The notes beneath the pieces are model-generated. The model was not told the DNA's origin, ran no database searches, and was given only the letters and a program-made list of their open reading frames with translations. Position numbers and translations under genes: made by a program. From Allomeiothermus silvanus DSM 9946 (lineage in GTDB: Bacteria > Deinococcota > Deinococci > Deinococcales > Thermaceae), in NCBI RefSeq assembly GCF_000092125.1, contig NC_014212.1, forward strand, positions 2,438,001 through 2,502,000: a stretch of 64,000 nucleotides of DNA, written 5' to 3'. Within the stretch, counting starts at the first letter, position 1; each line of letters opens with the position of its first letter. Of the stretch, positions 8,409 through 17,661 are shown piece by piece.

Positions 8409-9552
8409 CAGACTTGACCGCTATGCCGCATAGAGCCCCAGGAAGCGCAGGGCGGAGAGGGGGTTGAAGGAGAAGATTTCTAGGGCTGCCTTCTTCTCCC
8501 TCACCCCCTCTCGGTGAAGCATGGAGACCAGGAAGGCCCGCAGCACCGCTAGCACCCACGCCCCCACCCCCCGCACCTGACAGGCATCCTCCCCAAAGCA
8601 CACGTCCCGCACCCAAAACGATCGGTTCTCCACCTCCCATCGGGAAAGCAACAGGCTCCCCAGCCGCTTTGCGTCCGCTACCTCCGGCCCCAGGCTGGTG
8701 AGGGCGTAGCTCACCGTCCGCCGCACCTCCCCCGTCCCCTTGTGCCTCACCTCCCGCCAAAGCCGCACCACCTGCCTGGCCCCAGGGAAGGCCCGCACCT
8801 CTTCCGGCAGGTAGGGGGAAGCCCAAACCCGGTAGGTCCACACCTCCCCGTCCCGCACCCCACTCCAGGTCGCCTCCGTCTCCCCGGGAAGACGCCTTCC
8901 CGCCATCCCCTTGAACACCTCCAGGGCCCAGGACAAAAGCTCCTCCTGGTTCCCCTTCAGGACCAAGAGATAGTCCCCCCTTTTTTCCGCACCCGGGCCG
9001 CCACCTCAGGGTACAGGTACCCCGCGTCCCCCACCACCACCTTGCCCTCCAGCTCCCTCGCCTCCAAACGGTCCAGAAGCTCCAGGAAGGCCTTCTCCTC
9101 CCTCCCTTCCGCCCGGGCCTGGGCCAGGGTGGTATGGAGGTGCAGGGCCAGGACCTCCACCAGCTTGACCTGGGGGCTTTTCCCCTTGCCGCTTCCCCGC
9201 AGGTGCTTCCCGTCCACCACCAGGACCTCCCCAAGGTCGGCTTCGGGGAAGACCTGGCCAAGGGCCGCCTGGAGCTTCTCAGGATCCAGGCGGTGAAGGA
9301 GAAGGGTGATGGCGGTGTGGCCTGGGGCCTTGCGCAGGCCCAGGTGGGGCAAGAGGTGGGGGTTGGCGCGGGCAAAGCGTTCCACGCCGCGCAGGGAGTC
9401 CACGCGGCTCAGGAAGGCCACCAGGATGAGGGCCAGAAGGCCCCACAGGGGGTACCGCCGGTTGTGGGCCCGGGGGTCCGGGACCTGAGATAGCGCCTGG
9501 CGCAGAGTCATGATCTTTCTCTACCCCAAGGGCTGTATATCGGTCAAGTCTG
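8409..9552 (-). mobile_element. ISAs1-family insertion sequence, 1144 bp
   Basis: Both ends carry the perfect 12-bp inverted repeat CAGACTTGACCG (8409-8420) and its complement (9541-9552), flanked by the 10-bp duplication GCGTGTTCAG. The single transposase gene on the - strand fills almost the whole element. Perfect ends and duplications argue for a recent insertion, even though the transposase gene carries a frame break. It lies between the class III aminotransferase and the FAD oxidoreductase and does not interrupt a coding sequence. Confidence 0.93.
8421..9511 (-). pseudogene. ISAs1-family DDE transposase, single frame break
   Basis: Transposase read from ATG 9511 in two overlapping frames. 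The first half opens MTLRQALSQVPDPR and contains VVDGKHLRGS and VVGDAGYLYPEVAAR. The second half has DYLLVLKGNQ, LSRWEVENRSFWVRD and FNPLSALRFLGL. All are ISAs1/H-repeat hallmarks. The frames meet at 8975-8986, where the coding strand has A6 then G6. One more G would restore KKGGDYLLVLKGNQ. This is either a one-base loss in a homopolymer, a sequencing error, or ribosomal or transcriptional slippage on an A/G run. Without slippage the protein ends early and the element cannot move alone. Confidence 0.85.
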
Positions 9553-9562
9553 GCGTGTTCAG
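9553..9562. repeat. 10-bp target-site duplication, right (GCGTGTTCAG)
   Basis: Right-hand partner of the duplication at 8399-8408, directly next to the terminal repeat. Confidence 0.9.
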
Positions 9563-9575
9563 GTAGACGGTCGTT

Positions 9576-9590
9576 TGTATACTGTATACA
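9576..9590. promoter_or_regulatory. Palindromic operator TGTATACTGTATACA, GntR-like, over the promoter
   Basis: Perfect 7-1-7 inverted repeat ending 4 nt before the ATG at 9595. GTATAC-centred palindromes are known binding sites of GntR/FadR-type repressors. The site also contains TATACT and TATACA, possible -10 boxes, so a bound repressor would block RNA polymerase. There is no Shine-Dalgarno between it and the ATG, so the mRNA is probably leaderless. No GntR gene is in the window. Confidence 0.6.
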
Positions 9591-9594
9591 GTTT

Positions 9595-10965
9595 ATGCCT
9601 CGAGCCGAAGTGGTCATCTGTGGAGCAGGCATCGCGGGGGTTGCCACCGCCTACCATCTCACGGTCAAGCAAGGGGTAAAAGGCGTTGTGTTAGTCGAGC
9701 AAGGTGAGCCCCTTATGCTCACCAGCGACAAGTCCACTGAGGCCTACCGCAACTGGTGGCCGGGACCAGACCCGGCGATGATCGCCCTGATGAACCGCAG
9801 CATCGAACTGCTCGAGCAGATCGCCCGCGCAACCCGCAACCAAATCCATCTGAACCGCCGGGGCTATGTGTACGCTACAGCAGACCCGAGTAAGATTCCT
9901 GCTCTCTGTGAAACCGCCCAGCACACCGCCCATCTGGGCGCGGGGCCGCTACGGATCCACGATGGGAAGGGGCCAGGTTATCTTCCCGCATCCGCCTATG
10001 GTTTCGAGGGCCTGCCTGACGGGGCCGACCTGATCACCCAGCGGGCGCTGATCCGCTCGTATTTCCCTTACCTGTCGCCGGATACCGTAGCCGTACTCCA
10101 CGCCCGCAAGGCTGGTTGGCTAAGTGCCCAGCAACTTGGGATGTGGATGCTGGAGCAGGCTAGAGCTCAGGGGGTGCGCCTATTGCGGGGCAAAGTCGTC
10201 GGGGTGGATACCGCGGGTGGAAGGATCGCCGCAGTGCAGATCGAGCAGGATGGCTCGAGCCAGACCCTCGAGACCCCCATCTTCGTCAACGCCGCCGGGC
10301 CGATGCAAAAGGAGGTCGCAGCGATGATCGGGGTAGACTTGCCAGTCTTCGCCGAGTTGCATCTAAAGATGAGCTTTCCCGAGCCCCTCCGGGCAGTTCC
10401 GCGCGAAGCCCCTATGCTCATCTGGATGGATGAACTCGAGCTTCCCTGGAGCCCGGAAGAACGCGAGGTGCTAGCCGAAGACGAATCCACCCGCTGGCTA
10501 TTGGGTAAGTTCCCCCCCGGCGCCCACTGCCGCCCCGAGGGCCAGGGTGAGAGCACCACGCTGATCGCGCTGTACAACTACCATACCAAGCCGGTTCCCC
10601 CGGTCTTCCCCTGGCCCGCCGACCCCTTCTACGCCGACATCACCCTGCGCGGAATCTCGGTGATGGTGCCGGGCTTACGCCCCTACTTCCACCGAGCCCC
10701 CAAGCCCTGGATCGATGGTGGCTACTACGTCAAAACCCAAGAAAACCGTCCTCTCATCGGTCCAATGCCGGTAGAAGGGGCCTATCTGATAGGTGCCCTG
10801 TCGGGCTTTGGGGTGATGGCAGCATGCGCAGGGGGCGAACTACTGGCGGCCCATATCATCGGGAACAAACTGCCGGAGTATGCCCCGGCTTTTTTGCTCC
10901 GGCGCTACCAAGATCCCGCCTACCAGAGGAGGCTCGAGGCCTTCGGTGACGGAGCGCAACTGTAA
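9595..10965 (+). CDS. FAD-dependent amine/amino-acid oxidoreductase (DAO family)
   Basis: Flavoprotein of 456 residues in the D-amino-acid oxidase/sarcosine oxidase/glycine oxidase superfamily. The N-terminal dinucleotide-binding loop is VVICGAGIAGVATAYHL (residues 6-22) with a following acidic residue (LVEQ). A C-terminal GLRPYFHRAPKPWIDGGYYVKTQENRPLIGPMPVEG segment, read in pieces, is the DAO FAD-closing region. It probably oxidises a C-N bond of an amino acid or secondary amine to an imine, releasing ammonia or aldehyde. The start at 9595 directly follows the palindromic operator. It converges with the aldehyde dehydrogenase 20 nt downstream, which could take its aldehyde product. Confidence 0.82.
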   Translation: MPRAEVVICGAGIAGVATAYHLTVKQGVKGVVLVEQGEPLMLTSDKSTEAYRNWWPGPDPAMIALMNRSIELLEQIARATRNQIHLNRRGYVYATADPSKIPALCETAQHTAHLGAGPLRIHDGKGPGYLPASAYGFEGLPDGADLITQRALIRSYFPYLSPDTVAVLHARKAGWLSAQQLGMWMLEQARAQGVRLLRGKVVGVDTAGGRIAAVQIEQDGSSQTLETPIFVNAAGPMQKEVAAMIGVDLPVFAELHLKMSFPEPLRAVPREAPMLIWMDELELPWSPEEREVLAEDESTRWLLGKFPPGAHCRPEGQGESTTLIALYNYHTKPVPPVFPWPADPFYADITLRGISVMVPGLRPYFHRAPKPWIDGGYYVKTQENRPLIGPMPVEGAYLIGALSGFGVMAACAGGELLAAHIIGNKLPEYAPAFLLRRYQDPAYQRRLEAFGDGAQL

Positions 10966-10985
10966 GCGGTAGAGCGCTGGAGTAT

Positions 10986-12431
10986 TTAGTGCCTCACCAT
11001 CACGTGCCGTACCACGGTGTAGTCCTCGAGCGCGTACATGCTCATGTCCTTGCCGTAGCCGGACTGTTTTAGCCCGCCGTGGGGCATCTCGTTGACCAGC
11101 ATGAAGTGGGTATTGATCCAGGTGCAGCCGTACTGCAAGCGGCTGGCAATCCGCATGGCTTTGCCTACGTCCTGGGTCCAGACCGAGCTGGCCAGGCCGT
11201 AGTCGGAGTCGTTGGCCCAGGCGATGGCCTGCTCGGCATCCTTGAAGCGGGTTACCGAAACCACCGGCCCAAAGACTTCTCTGCGCACGATCTCGTCATC
11301 CTGCAAAGCCCCGGCAATCACCGTGGGCTCGTAGAAAAACCCCTTACCTTCCCGCAAACGCCCACCTGTGGCGATCTCGATATGGGGTTGCATCCGAGCC
11401 CGCTCAACAAAGCTGGCTACCCGGCTGCGCTGGCGCTCGGTGATGAGGGGCCCCATCTCTACCCCGTCCTCATTCTGCGAACCGACCTTGATGCTTTTCA
11501 CCGCGTCGGAAAGCTCGGCCACGAACTTGTCGTAGATCTTGGCTCCAGCGTAGACCCGGCAGGCCGCGGTACAGTCCTGACCGGCGTTGTAATAGCCGAA
11601 CACCCGGATGCCCTGCACAGCGGCCTCGAGGTCAGCGTCGTCCATCACGATCACCGGGGCCTTGCCGCCTAGCTCGAGGTGGGTGCGCTTGAGGCTTTGT
11701 GAGGCCGCCTCGAGTACCCGTTTGCCCGTAGCTACGTCTCCGGTGAGGGAGATCATGCGCACCTGGGGCTGATGGATTAGCGCAGCACCTACCGTCTCCC
11801 CCATCCCCGTTACCACGTTAACCACTCCCGCCGGGAAGAGTTCGGCCAAAAACTCGGCCAGCCGCAGGGTAGTGAGCGGGGTCTGCTCGGAAGGCTTGAT
11901 CACGCTGGTGTTGCCTGCTGCGAGCACCGGGGCCAGCTTCCAAGCGGCCATCATCAGGGGGTAGTTCCAGGGGGCGATGGAGGCCACCACCCCGATGGGG
12001 TCGCGGCGGATCAGCGAAGTATGCCCCGCCAGGTATTCGCCCGCCACCGCGCCAGTCATGGTTCGGGCGGCCCCAGCAAAAAAGCGGAAGCAGTCTGCGA
12101 TGGCCGGGATCTCGTCATTGAGGACGGCCTGGTAAGGCTTGCCGCAGTTGAGCGACTCCAGCCGGGCGAACTCCTCGGCGTGCTCCTCGATCTTGTCGGC
12201 GAGCTTGAGGAGCAACAGCGAGCGGTCTTTGGGCGTGGTCTGCGACCACTCCGCAAAAGCCCGGTCAGCTGCCGTCACCGCCGCCTTCACCTGCTCGAGG
12301 GAAGCCTCCGGGACCCGCGTTAACACTTCGCCGGTGGCGGGGTTGAGCACCTCGAGGGGGGTACTCTCCCCGGCGACAAATTCCCCACCGATGAGCATTT
12401 TGGTCTGTCCGATTAGGGGTTTGGTTGCCAT
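10986..12431 (-). CDS. patD: NAD-dependent aldehyde dehydrogenase, gamma-aminobutyraldehyde dehydrogenase-like
   Basis: Cytoplasmic NAD(P)-dependent dehydrogenase of 481 residues that would oxidise 4-aminobutanal (from putrescine) to GABA. Active-site residues are visible: N156 in APWNYP, E253 in LELGGKAP and nucleophile C287 in NAGQDCTAA. Length and these motifs match the betaine/aminobutyraldehyde branch (E. coli YdcW/PatD). It is the last gene of a - strand cluster whose order matches E. coli ydcS-T-U-V-W, 58 nt after the YdcV-like permease; together with the GabT-like gene this gives a putrescine-to-succinate-semialdehyde route. Betaine aldehyde is an alternative substrate. The ribosome site AAAGGAG precedes ATG 12431. 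Confidence 0.87.
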   Translation of the reverse strand: MATKPLIGQTKMLIGGEFVAGESTPLEVLNPATGEVLTRVPEASLEQVKAAVTAADRAFAEWSQTTPKDRSLLLLKLADKIEEHAEEFARLESLNCGKPYQAVLNDEIPAIADCFRFFAGAARTMTGAVAGEYLAGHTSLIRRDPIGVVASIAPWNYPLMMAAWKLAPVLAAGNTSVIKPSEQTPLTTLRLAEFLAELFPAGVVNVVTGMGETVGAALIHQPQVRMISLTGDVATGKRVLEAASQSLKRTHLELGGKAPVIVMDDADLEAAVQGIRVFGYYNAGQDCTAACRVYAGAKIYDKFVAELSDAVKSIKVGSQNEDGVEMGPLITERQRSRVASFVERARMQPHIEIATGGRLREGKGFFYEPTVIAGALQDDEIVRREVFGPVVSVTRFKDAEQAIAWANDSDYGLASSVWTQDVGKAMRIASRLQYGCTWINTHFMLVNEMPHGGLKQSGYGKDMSMYALEDYTVVRHVMVRH

Positions 12432-12447
12432 TCGTTGCTCCTTTCCT

Positions 12448-12468
12448 GCCTATGGCGTATCGCTCTTG
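12448..12468. repeat. Heptad-phased intergenic repeat, locus 2
   Basis: Three consecutive 7-nt units, GCCTATG, GCGTATC and GCTCTTG, in the short gap between the aldehyde dehydrogenase and the YdcV-like permease. Confidence 0.4.
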
Positions 12469-12489
12469 ATGGCAATGGACGATAAGCTT

Positions 12490-13299
12490 TCAGGTGGTCT
12501 TGCCTCCTCCATGCAGATCGTCGGTGCCTCGGGTAAGCCACTGCGCCAATACGATAGGTAAAAAGGTTATCAGCATGACAAAAAGCGCCACCACGTTAGT
12601 GATGGGGCGCTCACGGGGACGGAAGAGTTCGCTCAGAAACCAGATGGGTAAGGTCTTCTGGTCAGCAGCGGTGAAGGTGGTGACGATCACCTCATCGAAA
12701 GAGAGGGCGAAGGAGAGCATCCCACCCGCCAGCAGCGCCGTAGCAATGCTCGGCAGCACCACAAAACGCCAAGTCTTGAAGTAATCCGCTCCCAGGTCCA
12801 TCGAGGCTTCAATCTGCGAGTAGCCAGTGCGGCGGAAACGGGCCACCACGTTGTTGTACACGGTAACCATGCAGAAAGTAGCGTGCCCGATGACGATGGT
12901 CCAGAAGCCGGGCTCTATAGCCAGCCGCTTGAAGGTGGTGAGGAGGGCGATCCCGGTAAGGATGCCCGGCAGGGCTATGGGTAAGACCAGTAGCACTGCG
13001 ATCAGGTCCTTGCCGACAAACCGGAAACGGTACATGGCCGCCGCGACCATGGTGCCCAAGATGAGGGCGATCAAGGTCGCCATCGCCGCCACCCGGAGCG
13101 AGAGCCCCAAAGCCGCCCACATATCCGATCGGGCAAAGGCCTTGGTGAACCAGGCAACGGTGAGCCCCGGCGGGGGGAACTGGTAGGTGCGGTCCTCGGT
13201 GGTGAAAGCGTAGAGCACGATGATCGCAATCGGAAAGTGCAAAAACGCGATCCCCGCGTAGAAGGCGATGCGAAGAGCGAGGGAAGGTTTACCCGGCAT
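12490..13299 (-). CDS. ydcV: ABC transporter permease, YdcV/PotC type
   Basis: Integral membrane subunit of 269 residues with about six hydrophobic helices, the first at residues 10-32. The EAA loop reads [22 protein letters not shown], and [13 protein letters not shown] follows as in PotC. It pairs with the PotB-type gene upstream and takes energy from the ATPase at 14285. The gap to the upstream gene is 53 nt and contains a heptad repeat. Together with its neighbours it reproduces the ydcSTUVW order, so an amine substrate (putrescine, spermidine or GABA-like) is likely. Confidence 0.9.
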   Translation of the reverse strand: MPGKPSLALRIAFYAGIAFLHFPIAIIVLYAFTTEDRTYQFPPPGLTVAWFTKAFARSDMWAALGLSLRVAAMATLIALILGTMVAAAMYRFRFVGKDLIAVLLVLPIALPGILTGIALLTTFKRLAIEPGFWTIVIGHATFCMVTVYNNVVARFRRTGYSQIEASMDLGADYFKTWRFVVLPSIATALLAGGMLSFALSFDEVIVTTFTAADQKTLPIWFLSELFRPRERPITNVVALFVMLITFLPIVLAQWLTRGTDDLHGGGKTT

Positions 13300-13326
13300 A
13301 GCGCCCCTCTGCCCATCGGGTGTTCA

Positions 13327-13344
13327 GCGTTTGGCGTTTGGCGC
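13327..13344. repeat. Heptad-phased intergenic repeat, locus 3
   Basis: Two exact GCGTTTG heptads followed by GCGC, between the ydcU-like stop and the ydcV-like start. Confidence 0.6.
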
Positions 13345-13352
13345 TTGCTCGG

Positions 13353-14285
13353 TCACAGCGCATCGAATGCCCCCAATCTGCGCATAAGGAGCAGGTAGAT
13401 GGCGATGATCACCACCGGCACTACCGAGAAGGCCGCTGCCAGCGGGAGGTTTCCAGCGGTGCCTTGCTGGATATACACCATCTGCCCGATGAAGAAGCCC
13501 GGTTGACCCACCACCTGAGGGATGATGTAATCGCCCAAGGTGAGGGAAAAGGTGAAGATCGAGCCCGCCGCCACGCCGGGGATAGCCAAGGGCCAGATCA
13601 CCTTCCAGAAGGTCTGACCGGGCTTGGCCCCCAGGTCGGAGGAGGCTTGGATGAGGGATTTGGGAACGCGCTCGAGGCTGGCGATCACCGGCAAAATCAT
13701 GTAGGGCAGCCAGACGTAAACGAACACTGTGGCCATGCCGAGATAGCTCGAGGAGAGGCTCGAGCCCCCAATCACCGGGATACTGAGGATCGCTTCCAAC
13801 AGCCCACCCAACCCCAGGAGGTTGAGTAACCAGCTCACCACCCCTTCTTGGGCCAGGATGAGCCGCCCCGCGTAGACCTTGACTAGGTAGCTCGACCACA
13901 GCGGCAACAGCACCATCAAGTACCAGAAGGTCTTGCTCGCCCCTTGGGTATAAAAGGCGATGTAGTAGGCGACGGGAAAGCCGATCAGAATGCACAGTAG
14001 GGTCACGGCCACCGCCATCAAGACGGTGCGGACGACGACATCGATGTTGGCAGGGGAAGCAAAAAGCTGCTTGAATGCAGCGAGCGAGAAGCGGTATTCG
14101 ACCTGCCCGGTAAAATCGTTGAGCGAGTAGAAGCTATATAGCAGTAAGTTGAAGAGCGATCCCAGGTAGATGATGCCCATCCATAACAGGGGCGGAATCA
14201 GGAGCAAAAGCAGCAAGAAACGGGGGCGCAAGTATAGAAGATCGGATAAGCGCCGCCGAAATGGACGGGAAAGCACCGCGCTCAT
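13353..14285 (-). CDS. ydcU: ABC transporter permease, YdcU/PotB type
   Basis: Membrane permease of 310 residues, partner of the YdcV-type subunit. A cytoplasmic N-terminus rich in Arg is followed by a long first helix and further helices. The EAA-type loop is ASSDLGAKPGQTFWKVIWPLAIPG. I prefer ATG 14285, which overlaps the stop of the ATPase gene (ATGA) and implies coupled translation; a GTG one codon earlier is possible. The periplasmic loop after the first helix is long, as is usual in PotB-type subunits. Confidence 0.9.
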   Translation of the reverse strand: MSAVLSRPFRRRLSDLLYLRPRFLLLLLLIPPLLWMGIIYLGSLFNLLLYSFYSLNDFTGQVEYRFSLAAFKQLFASPANIDVVVRTVLMAVAVTLLCILIGFPVAYYIAFYTQGASKTFWYLMVLLPLWSSYLVKVYAGRLILAQEGVVSWLLNLLGLGGLLEAILSIPVIGGSSLSSSYLGMATVFVYVWLPYMILPVIASLERVPKSLIQASSDLGAKPGQTFWKVIWPLAIPGVAAGSIFTFSLTLGDYIIPQVVGQPGFFIGQMVYIQQGTAGNLPLAAAFSVVPVVIIAIYLLLMRRLGAFDAL

Positions 14286-15301
14286 CACGAGACCTCCTCA
14301 GCAGACCGGACCCCTTCCTCGAGCGGTCGCAGGGCGCTCAGCTCCCAGCTCAGCGTCACCGGGCTGCCAATACCCAAACCTATCTCGTCTGAGGAAGCAA
14401 TCGCCGTGATGCGCTGCCCATCCACGCGCACTTCGTAGCGAACTTGCGCCCCCAGATAGTGGATATCGAGCAGTTCGCCTACCAAGCGGTTAGGTCCCTT
14501 TTCGCTGCCCGGCCGGATGCAGATGCGTTCGGGGCGAAGGGCGTATTTGCCCTCTTTCTGCCCGATCTGGCGGCCCTCGAGCACGTTCGCACTGCCCACA
14601 AAGCGGGCTACGAACTCGGTCTTGGGATATTCGTAAAGCCCTTTGGGGCTATCCAGTTGCTCGATCTTACCCTGGTTGAACACCGCCACCCGATCCGACA
14701 TGGAAAGGGCTTCCCCCTGGTCGTGGGTGACGTAGACGAAGGTGATCCCTAGCTGGCGTTGGAGGGCTTTGAGTTCGATCTGCATCTCCTCGCGCAGCTT
14801 CAGGTCTAAAGCTCCCAGCGGCTCGTCCAGCAGGAGTAGCTTAGGCCGGTTGATAAGCGCCCGGGCCAAAGCTACCCGCTGCCGCTGCCCGCCCGAAAGT
14901 TGGCTAGGGCGGCGATCTCCGAAGCCTGCCAGCTTAACCAGCTCGAGCATCTCCTCGGCCCGCCGATAGCGCTCGGCCCGGCCTATCCCACGCACCATCA
15001 ACGCATAGGCTACGTTGTCCCGCACGTTCATGTGGGGAAAGAGCGCGTAGTCTTGAAAAACCGTATTCACGTCACGGGCATAGGGCGGAAGCTTGCTTGC
15101 GTCCTGCCCGAAAAGCACGATGCGCCCATGGCTGGGGGCCTCAAACCCCCCGATCAGGCGCAAGCAGGTGGTCTTGCCCGAACCGGAAGGTCCCAGCATC
15201 GAGAAGAACTCTCCCGCATAGATCTCCAGACTCACATCGTCCACCGCCCGCACCGAACCGAAGTGGCAGGAGAGGTGCTCGAGTTTGACAGCCGTTTGCA
15301 T
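14285..15301 (-). CDS. ydcT: ABC transporter ATP-binding protein, YdcT/PotA type
   Basis: Cytoplasmic ATPase of 338 residues that powers the amine importer. The Walker A is GPSGSGKTT (37-45), the signature LSGGQRQRV (135-143) and the Walker B LLLLDEPLGALD (155-166), followed by the switch His in VTHDQ. The C-terminal 100 residues carry the TOBE-like regulatory domain usual for PotA/CUT1 ATPases (ALRPERICIRPG, DIHYLGAQVRYEV). ATG 15301 lacks a clear Shine-Dalgarno and is preceded by an A/T-rich TGATAT stretch, so an internal leaderless promoter is possible. Confidence 0.92.
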   Translation of the reverse strand: MQTAVKLEHLSCHFGSVRAVDDVSLEIYAGEFFSMLGPSGSGKTTCLRLIGGFEAPSHGRIVLFGQDASKLPPYARDVNTVFQDYALFPHMNVRDNVAYALMVRGIGRAERYRRAEEMLELVKLAGFGDRRPSQLSGGQRQRVALARALINRPKLLLLDEPLGALDLKLREEMQIELKALQRQLGITFVYVTHDQGEALSMSDRVAVFNQGKIEQLDSPKGLYEYPKTEFVARFVGSANVLEGRQIGQKEGKYALRPERICIRPGSEKGPNRLVGELLDIHYLGAQVRYEVRVDGQRITAIASSDEIGLGIGSPVTLSWELSALRPLEEGVRSAEEVS

Positions 15302-15379
15302 ATATCAAAGCAACGGAAGGGTCAGGGCCGGAAGATGCTCGGCCAACCGGCTATCGCCGCGAAAATACGCCACCGCCTT

Positions 15380-16540
15380 TCACCTTCCCCCTTGGATGGC
15401 CACGTAATCCGAGACCCATCGGCTATACGGAACGCACTTCCCGCCTTGGCTTTTACAAGAGGCGATGGGGGTCTTCCAGAAGTAAATCTTGTCGAAGTCC
15501 TGGTAGCCGTTGGCTTTGCAACCTTCCGCCCCCAAGAGCTTGCTGGCAGTACACCCCTGCGGGACTACTGGGTTCGATCCGAACCAGGCCGCCACATCGC
15601 CTTGCACCTTGGGGTTGAGGCTCCACTCGAGCCACTTGTAGGCACAGTTAGGGTTCTTGGCGTCAGCGTGCATCATGGTAGTGTCGGCCCAGCCGGTAGC
15701 CCCTTCCTTGGGAACCACGCTATCGATGGGTTGCTTGTTGGCCTTGAGGGTGTTCACCTGGAAGGGCCAGGTAGGTGCGGCCACCACACCTTCGTTGGTA
15801 AAGTCCTGCACCTGGGCGTTGGCATCGTTCCAGTAACGCTGCACCAAGGCGCGCTGCTGCCGAAGCAGCTTTAGGGCTTCTTGGTACTGGGCCTCGGTGA
15901 GTTCGTACGGGTCTTTGATGCCCAGTTCGGGCTTGGTCTTCATCAGGTAAAGCGCCGCGTCAGCGATGTAGATGGGGCCATAGTAGGCCTGAATACGGCC
16001 CTTGTTGGATTTGCCGTCGGGCAGGATCATCTCCTCGAAGACTACCTTCCAGCTATCCGGAGGAGTGGGAAAGACCTTGGTATTGTAGGCCAGCACGTTC
16101 AGGCCAAACTGATAGGGAACCCCGTAGCGCACGCCGTTTACCGTGTACCAAGGCGCATTGATCAACCGCTTGTCAAGGTTCTTGGTGCTGGGGATAAGGT
16201 TCCAGTTGATGGGCTGGACCTTGTTGCCGTAGATGAGCCGCAAGGAGGCATCCCCCGAGGCGGTCACCAAGTCGTAGCCTCCTTGGTTCATCAACGCCAC
16301 CATCTCGTCAGAAGAACCCGCTACTTTGACGCTCACTTTACAACCGGTGGCTTTTTCGAAAGGGGTAACCCAGTCATAAGCCTTGTCGCTCGAGCCGTTT
16401 TCTATATATCCAGCCCAGGCGATGATGTTGAGCTTGCCCTCGGTTTTGCCCAATGACTGCTTGGCCCGGTTGGCTGGAAGCTGGGCCATCGACAAACCGG
16501 CCATAATTACCAAACCCCACACCCACCATCGTCTTTGCAT
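15380..16540 (-). CDS. ydcS: ABC transporter substrate-binding protein, YdcS type
   Basis: Secreted binding protein of 386 residues; signal peptide residues 1-19 (MQRRWWVWG...SMAQ). The mature part has LNIIAWAGYIENGSSD, the YdcS-like opening, and GGYDLVTASGDAS, the cleft loop. It is much less like the two PotD copies at 537 and 3207 than they are like each other, so the window holds two separate amine importers. A strong AAGGAGG site precedes the ATG. There are several cysteines (GCK, NPNC, GCTASK, EGCK, ASCKSQGGKC), which could form disulfides outside the membrane. It is the first gene of the ydcSTUVW-like cluster, 154 nt after the LysR gene. Confidence 0.9.
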   Translation of the reverse strand: MQRRWWVWGLVIMAGLSMAQLPANRAKQSLGKTEGKLNIIAWAGYIENGSSDKAYDWVTPFEKATGCKVSVKVAGSSDEMVALMNQGGYDLVTASGDASLRLIYGNKVQPINWNLIPSTKNLDKRLINAPWYTVNGVRYGVPYQFGLNVLAYNTKVFPTPPDSWKVVFEEMILPDGKSNKGRIQAYYGPIYIADAALYLMKTKPELGIKDPYELTEAQYQEALKLLRQQRALVQRYWNDANAQVQDFTNEGVVAAPTWPFQVNTLKANKQPIDSVVPKEGATGWADTTMMHADAKNPNCAYKWLEWSLNPKVQGDVAAWFGSNPVVPQGCTASKLLGAEGCKANGYQDFDKIYFWKTPIASCKSQGGKCVPYSRWVSDYVAIQGGR

Positions 16541-16694
16541 GCTTTCCTCCTTCGTTCTGGGCTAAATGGCGACATCCCGCCCTTAGCTACCTCGCCGAAT
16601 ACGGGTTGTCGTACTGTGGCAAAGGATATCCAGCCCCAAGTAACCCTACAAGCCAGTACAGGGAATAGGAGGTATCGAAAAAAAAGATGCCTAT

Positions 16695-17633
16695 CTACGG
16701 CCTCAGGCCGGAGGATGCCCCATCCAAAGTGCCCGCATCCTGCACCTTGGCATGTTCGGCTACGATGATCAGGAATTGTCGGGCAGTCTCGGAGAGGGCA
16801 CTGCCTTTGCGCCAAGCCACGCCGATCTCGAGCCTGGGCAATTCTTCCACCAGAGGCCGCGACTCCAGCCGATCCCCCTCCAGGCTCCAGGGGCGGTACA
16901 TGAGGTTAGGCAGCACTGCTACCCCGATCCCCACCGCCACCAGGCTGCGCATGGCCTCGATAGAGTCGGTGCGCACAGCGATCTTAGGAAAACGGCTTAG
17001 GCGGTATATCTGCTGGGTGACCTCCTCGAGTTCATCGTTCTTGAGGGCCAAGAAACGTTCCGCGTGCAACTCCTCGAGCCGGATAGCCTCTTTTTGGGCT
17101 AGGGGATGGTTGGCCGCCAACCAAACCCGCCAGGGAGCCCGCAAGAGAGTGCGTGTCTGGATAGCCTGTTTATCCACGCTCGAGACGTTCATCACCGCCA
17201 CGTCGAGTTCGCCACCGATGAGCAGATGCTCTATGTAACCCCGCCGATCCTCGACGATCGCAACCTCCACGCCGGGGAAAACCCGCTCGAAGCGGTCCAG
17301 GAGATAGGGCAAATAATAGGCCGTGACCAGGCTGGTGACCCCTAAGTTAAGCTTGCCGGTCATGGTGTCGGGCCGCTCACGGATGGCTTGCTCAGCGTTG
17401 CGCAAGGTGGCCAGCACCTCATGGGCGTGGCGCAAGAACTGGTGCCCGGCGTGGGTCAGCACCATGCCGCGTGCATGCCGGGTGAAGAGTTCGGTGCCCA
17501 GGGTGTCCTCGAGCTTCTTGATGGCCTCGGTGACGACTGACTGGGTGACGTTGAGGGAGGTAAGGGCTCTGGAGATCGAACCCGATTCGGCCACCGCGAT
17601 GAAGTACACCAGCTGTTTGAGCGATATCTGCAT
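16695..17633 (-). CDS. LysR-family transcriptional regulator
   Basis: DNA-binding regulator of 312 residues. The N-terminal winged helix-turn-helix (residues 5-60: LKQLVYFIAVAESGSISRAL, LNVTQSVVTEAIKKLE, GTELFTRH) is standard LysR. The rest is the periplasmic-binding-like effector domain. It lies on the same strand directly upstream of the ydcS-like gene, so it could regulate amine uptake, although LysR genes more often face their targets divergently. Its own promoter region holds the palindrome at 17649-17661. The 3' end overlaps a short GC stem followed by a run of T (coding strand), a possible weak terminator. Confidence 0.9.
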   Translation of the reverse strand: MQISLKQLVYFIAVAESGSISRALTSLNVTQSVVTEAIKKLEDTLGTELFTRHARGMVLTHAGHQFLRHAHEVLATLRNAEQAIRERPDTMTGKLNLGVTSLVTAYYLPYLLDRFERVFPGVEVAIVEDRRGYIEHLLIGGELDVAVMNVSSVDKQAIQTRTLLRAPWRVWLAANHPLAQKEAIRLEELHAERFLALKNDELEEVTQQIYRLSRFPKIAVRTDSIEAMRSLVAVGIGVAVLPNLMYRPWSLEGDRLESRPLVEELPRLEIGVAWRKGSALSETARQFLIIVAEHAKVQDAGTLDGASSGLRP

Positions 17634-17648
17634 ATCCAGAACTTCCTA

Positions 17649-17661
17649 TCGGTATTACCGA
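17649..17661. promoter_or_regulatory. Palindrome TCGGTATTACCGA upstream of the LysR gene
   Basis: Inverted repeat with 6-bp arms (TCGGTA/TACCGA), 15 nt before the LysR start codon. It is of the T-N11-A type that LysR proteins bind, so it may be an autoregulatory site. No experiment is visible to support this. Confidence 0.4.

Noticed and set aside
8161-9375. 404-codon open frame on the - strand across the end of the aminotransferase and the IS
   Set aside because: Antisense to real genes, crosses the IS end, and has tryptophan/arginine-heavy composition without any family.
16660-16710. Rho-independent terminator after the LysR gene
   Set aside because: A CGGCC/GGCCG stem and a T9 run exist on the coding strand, but 12 nt separate them, which is too far for a usual terminator.
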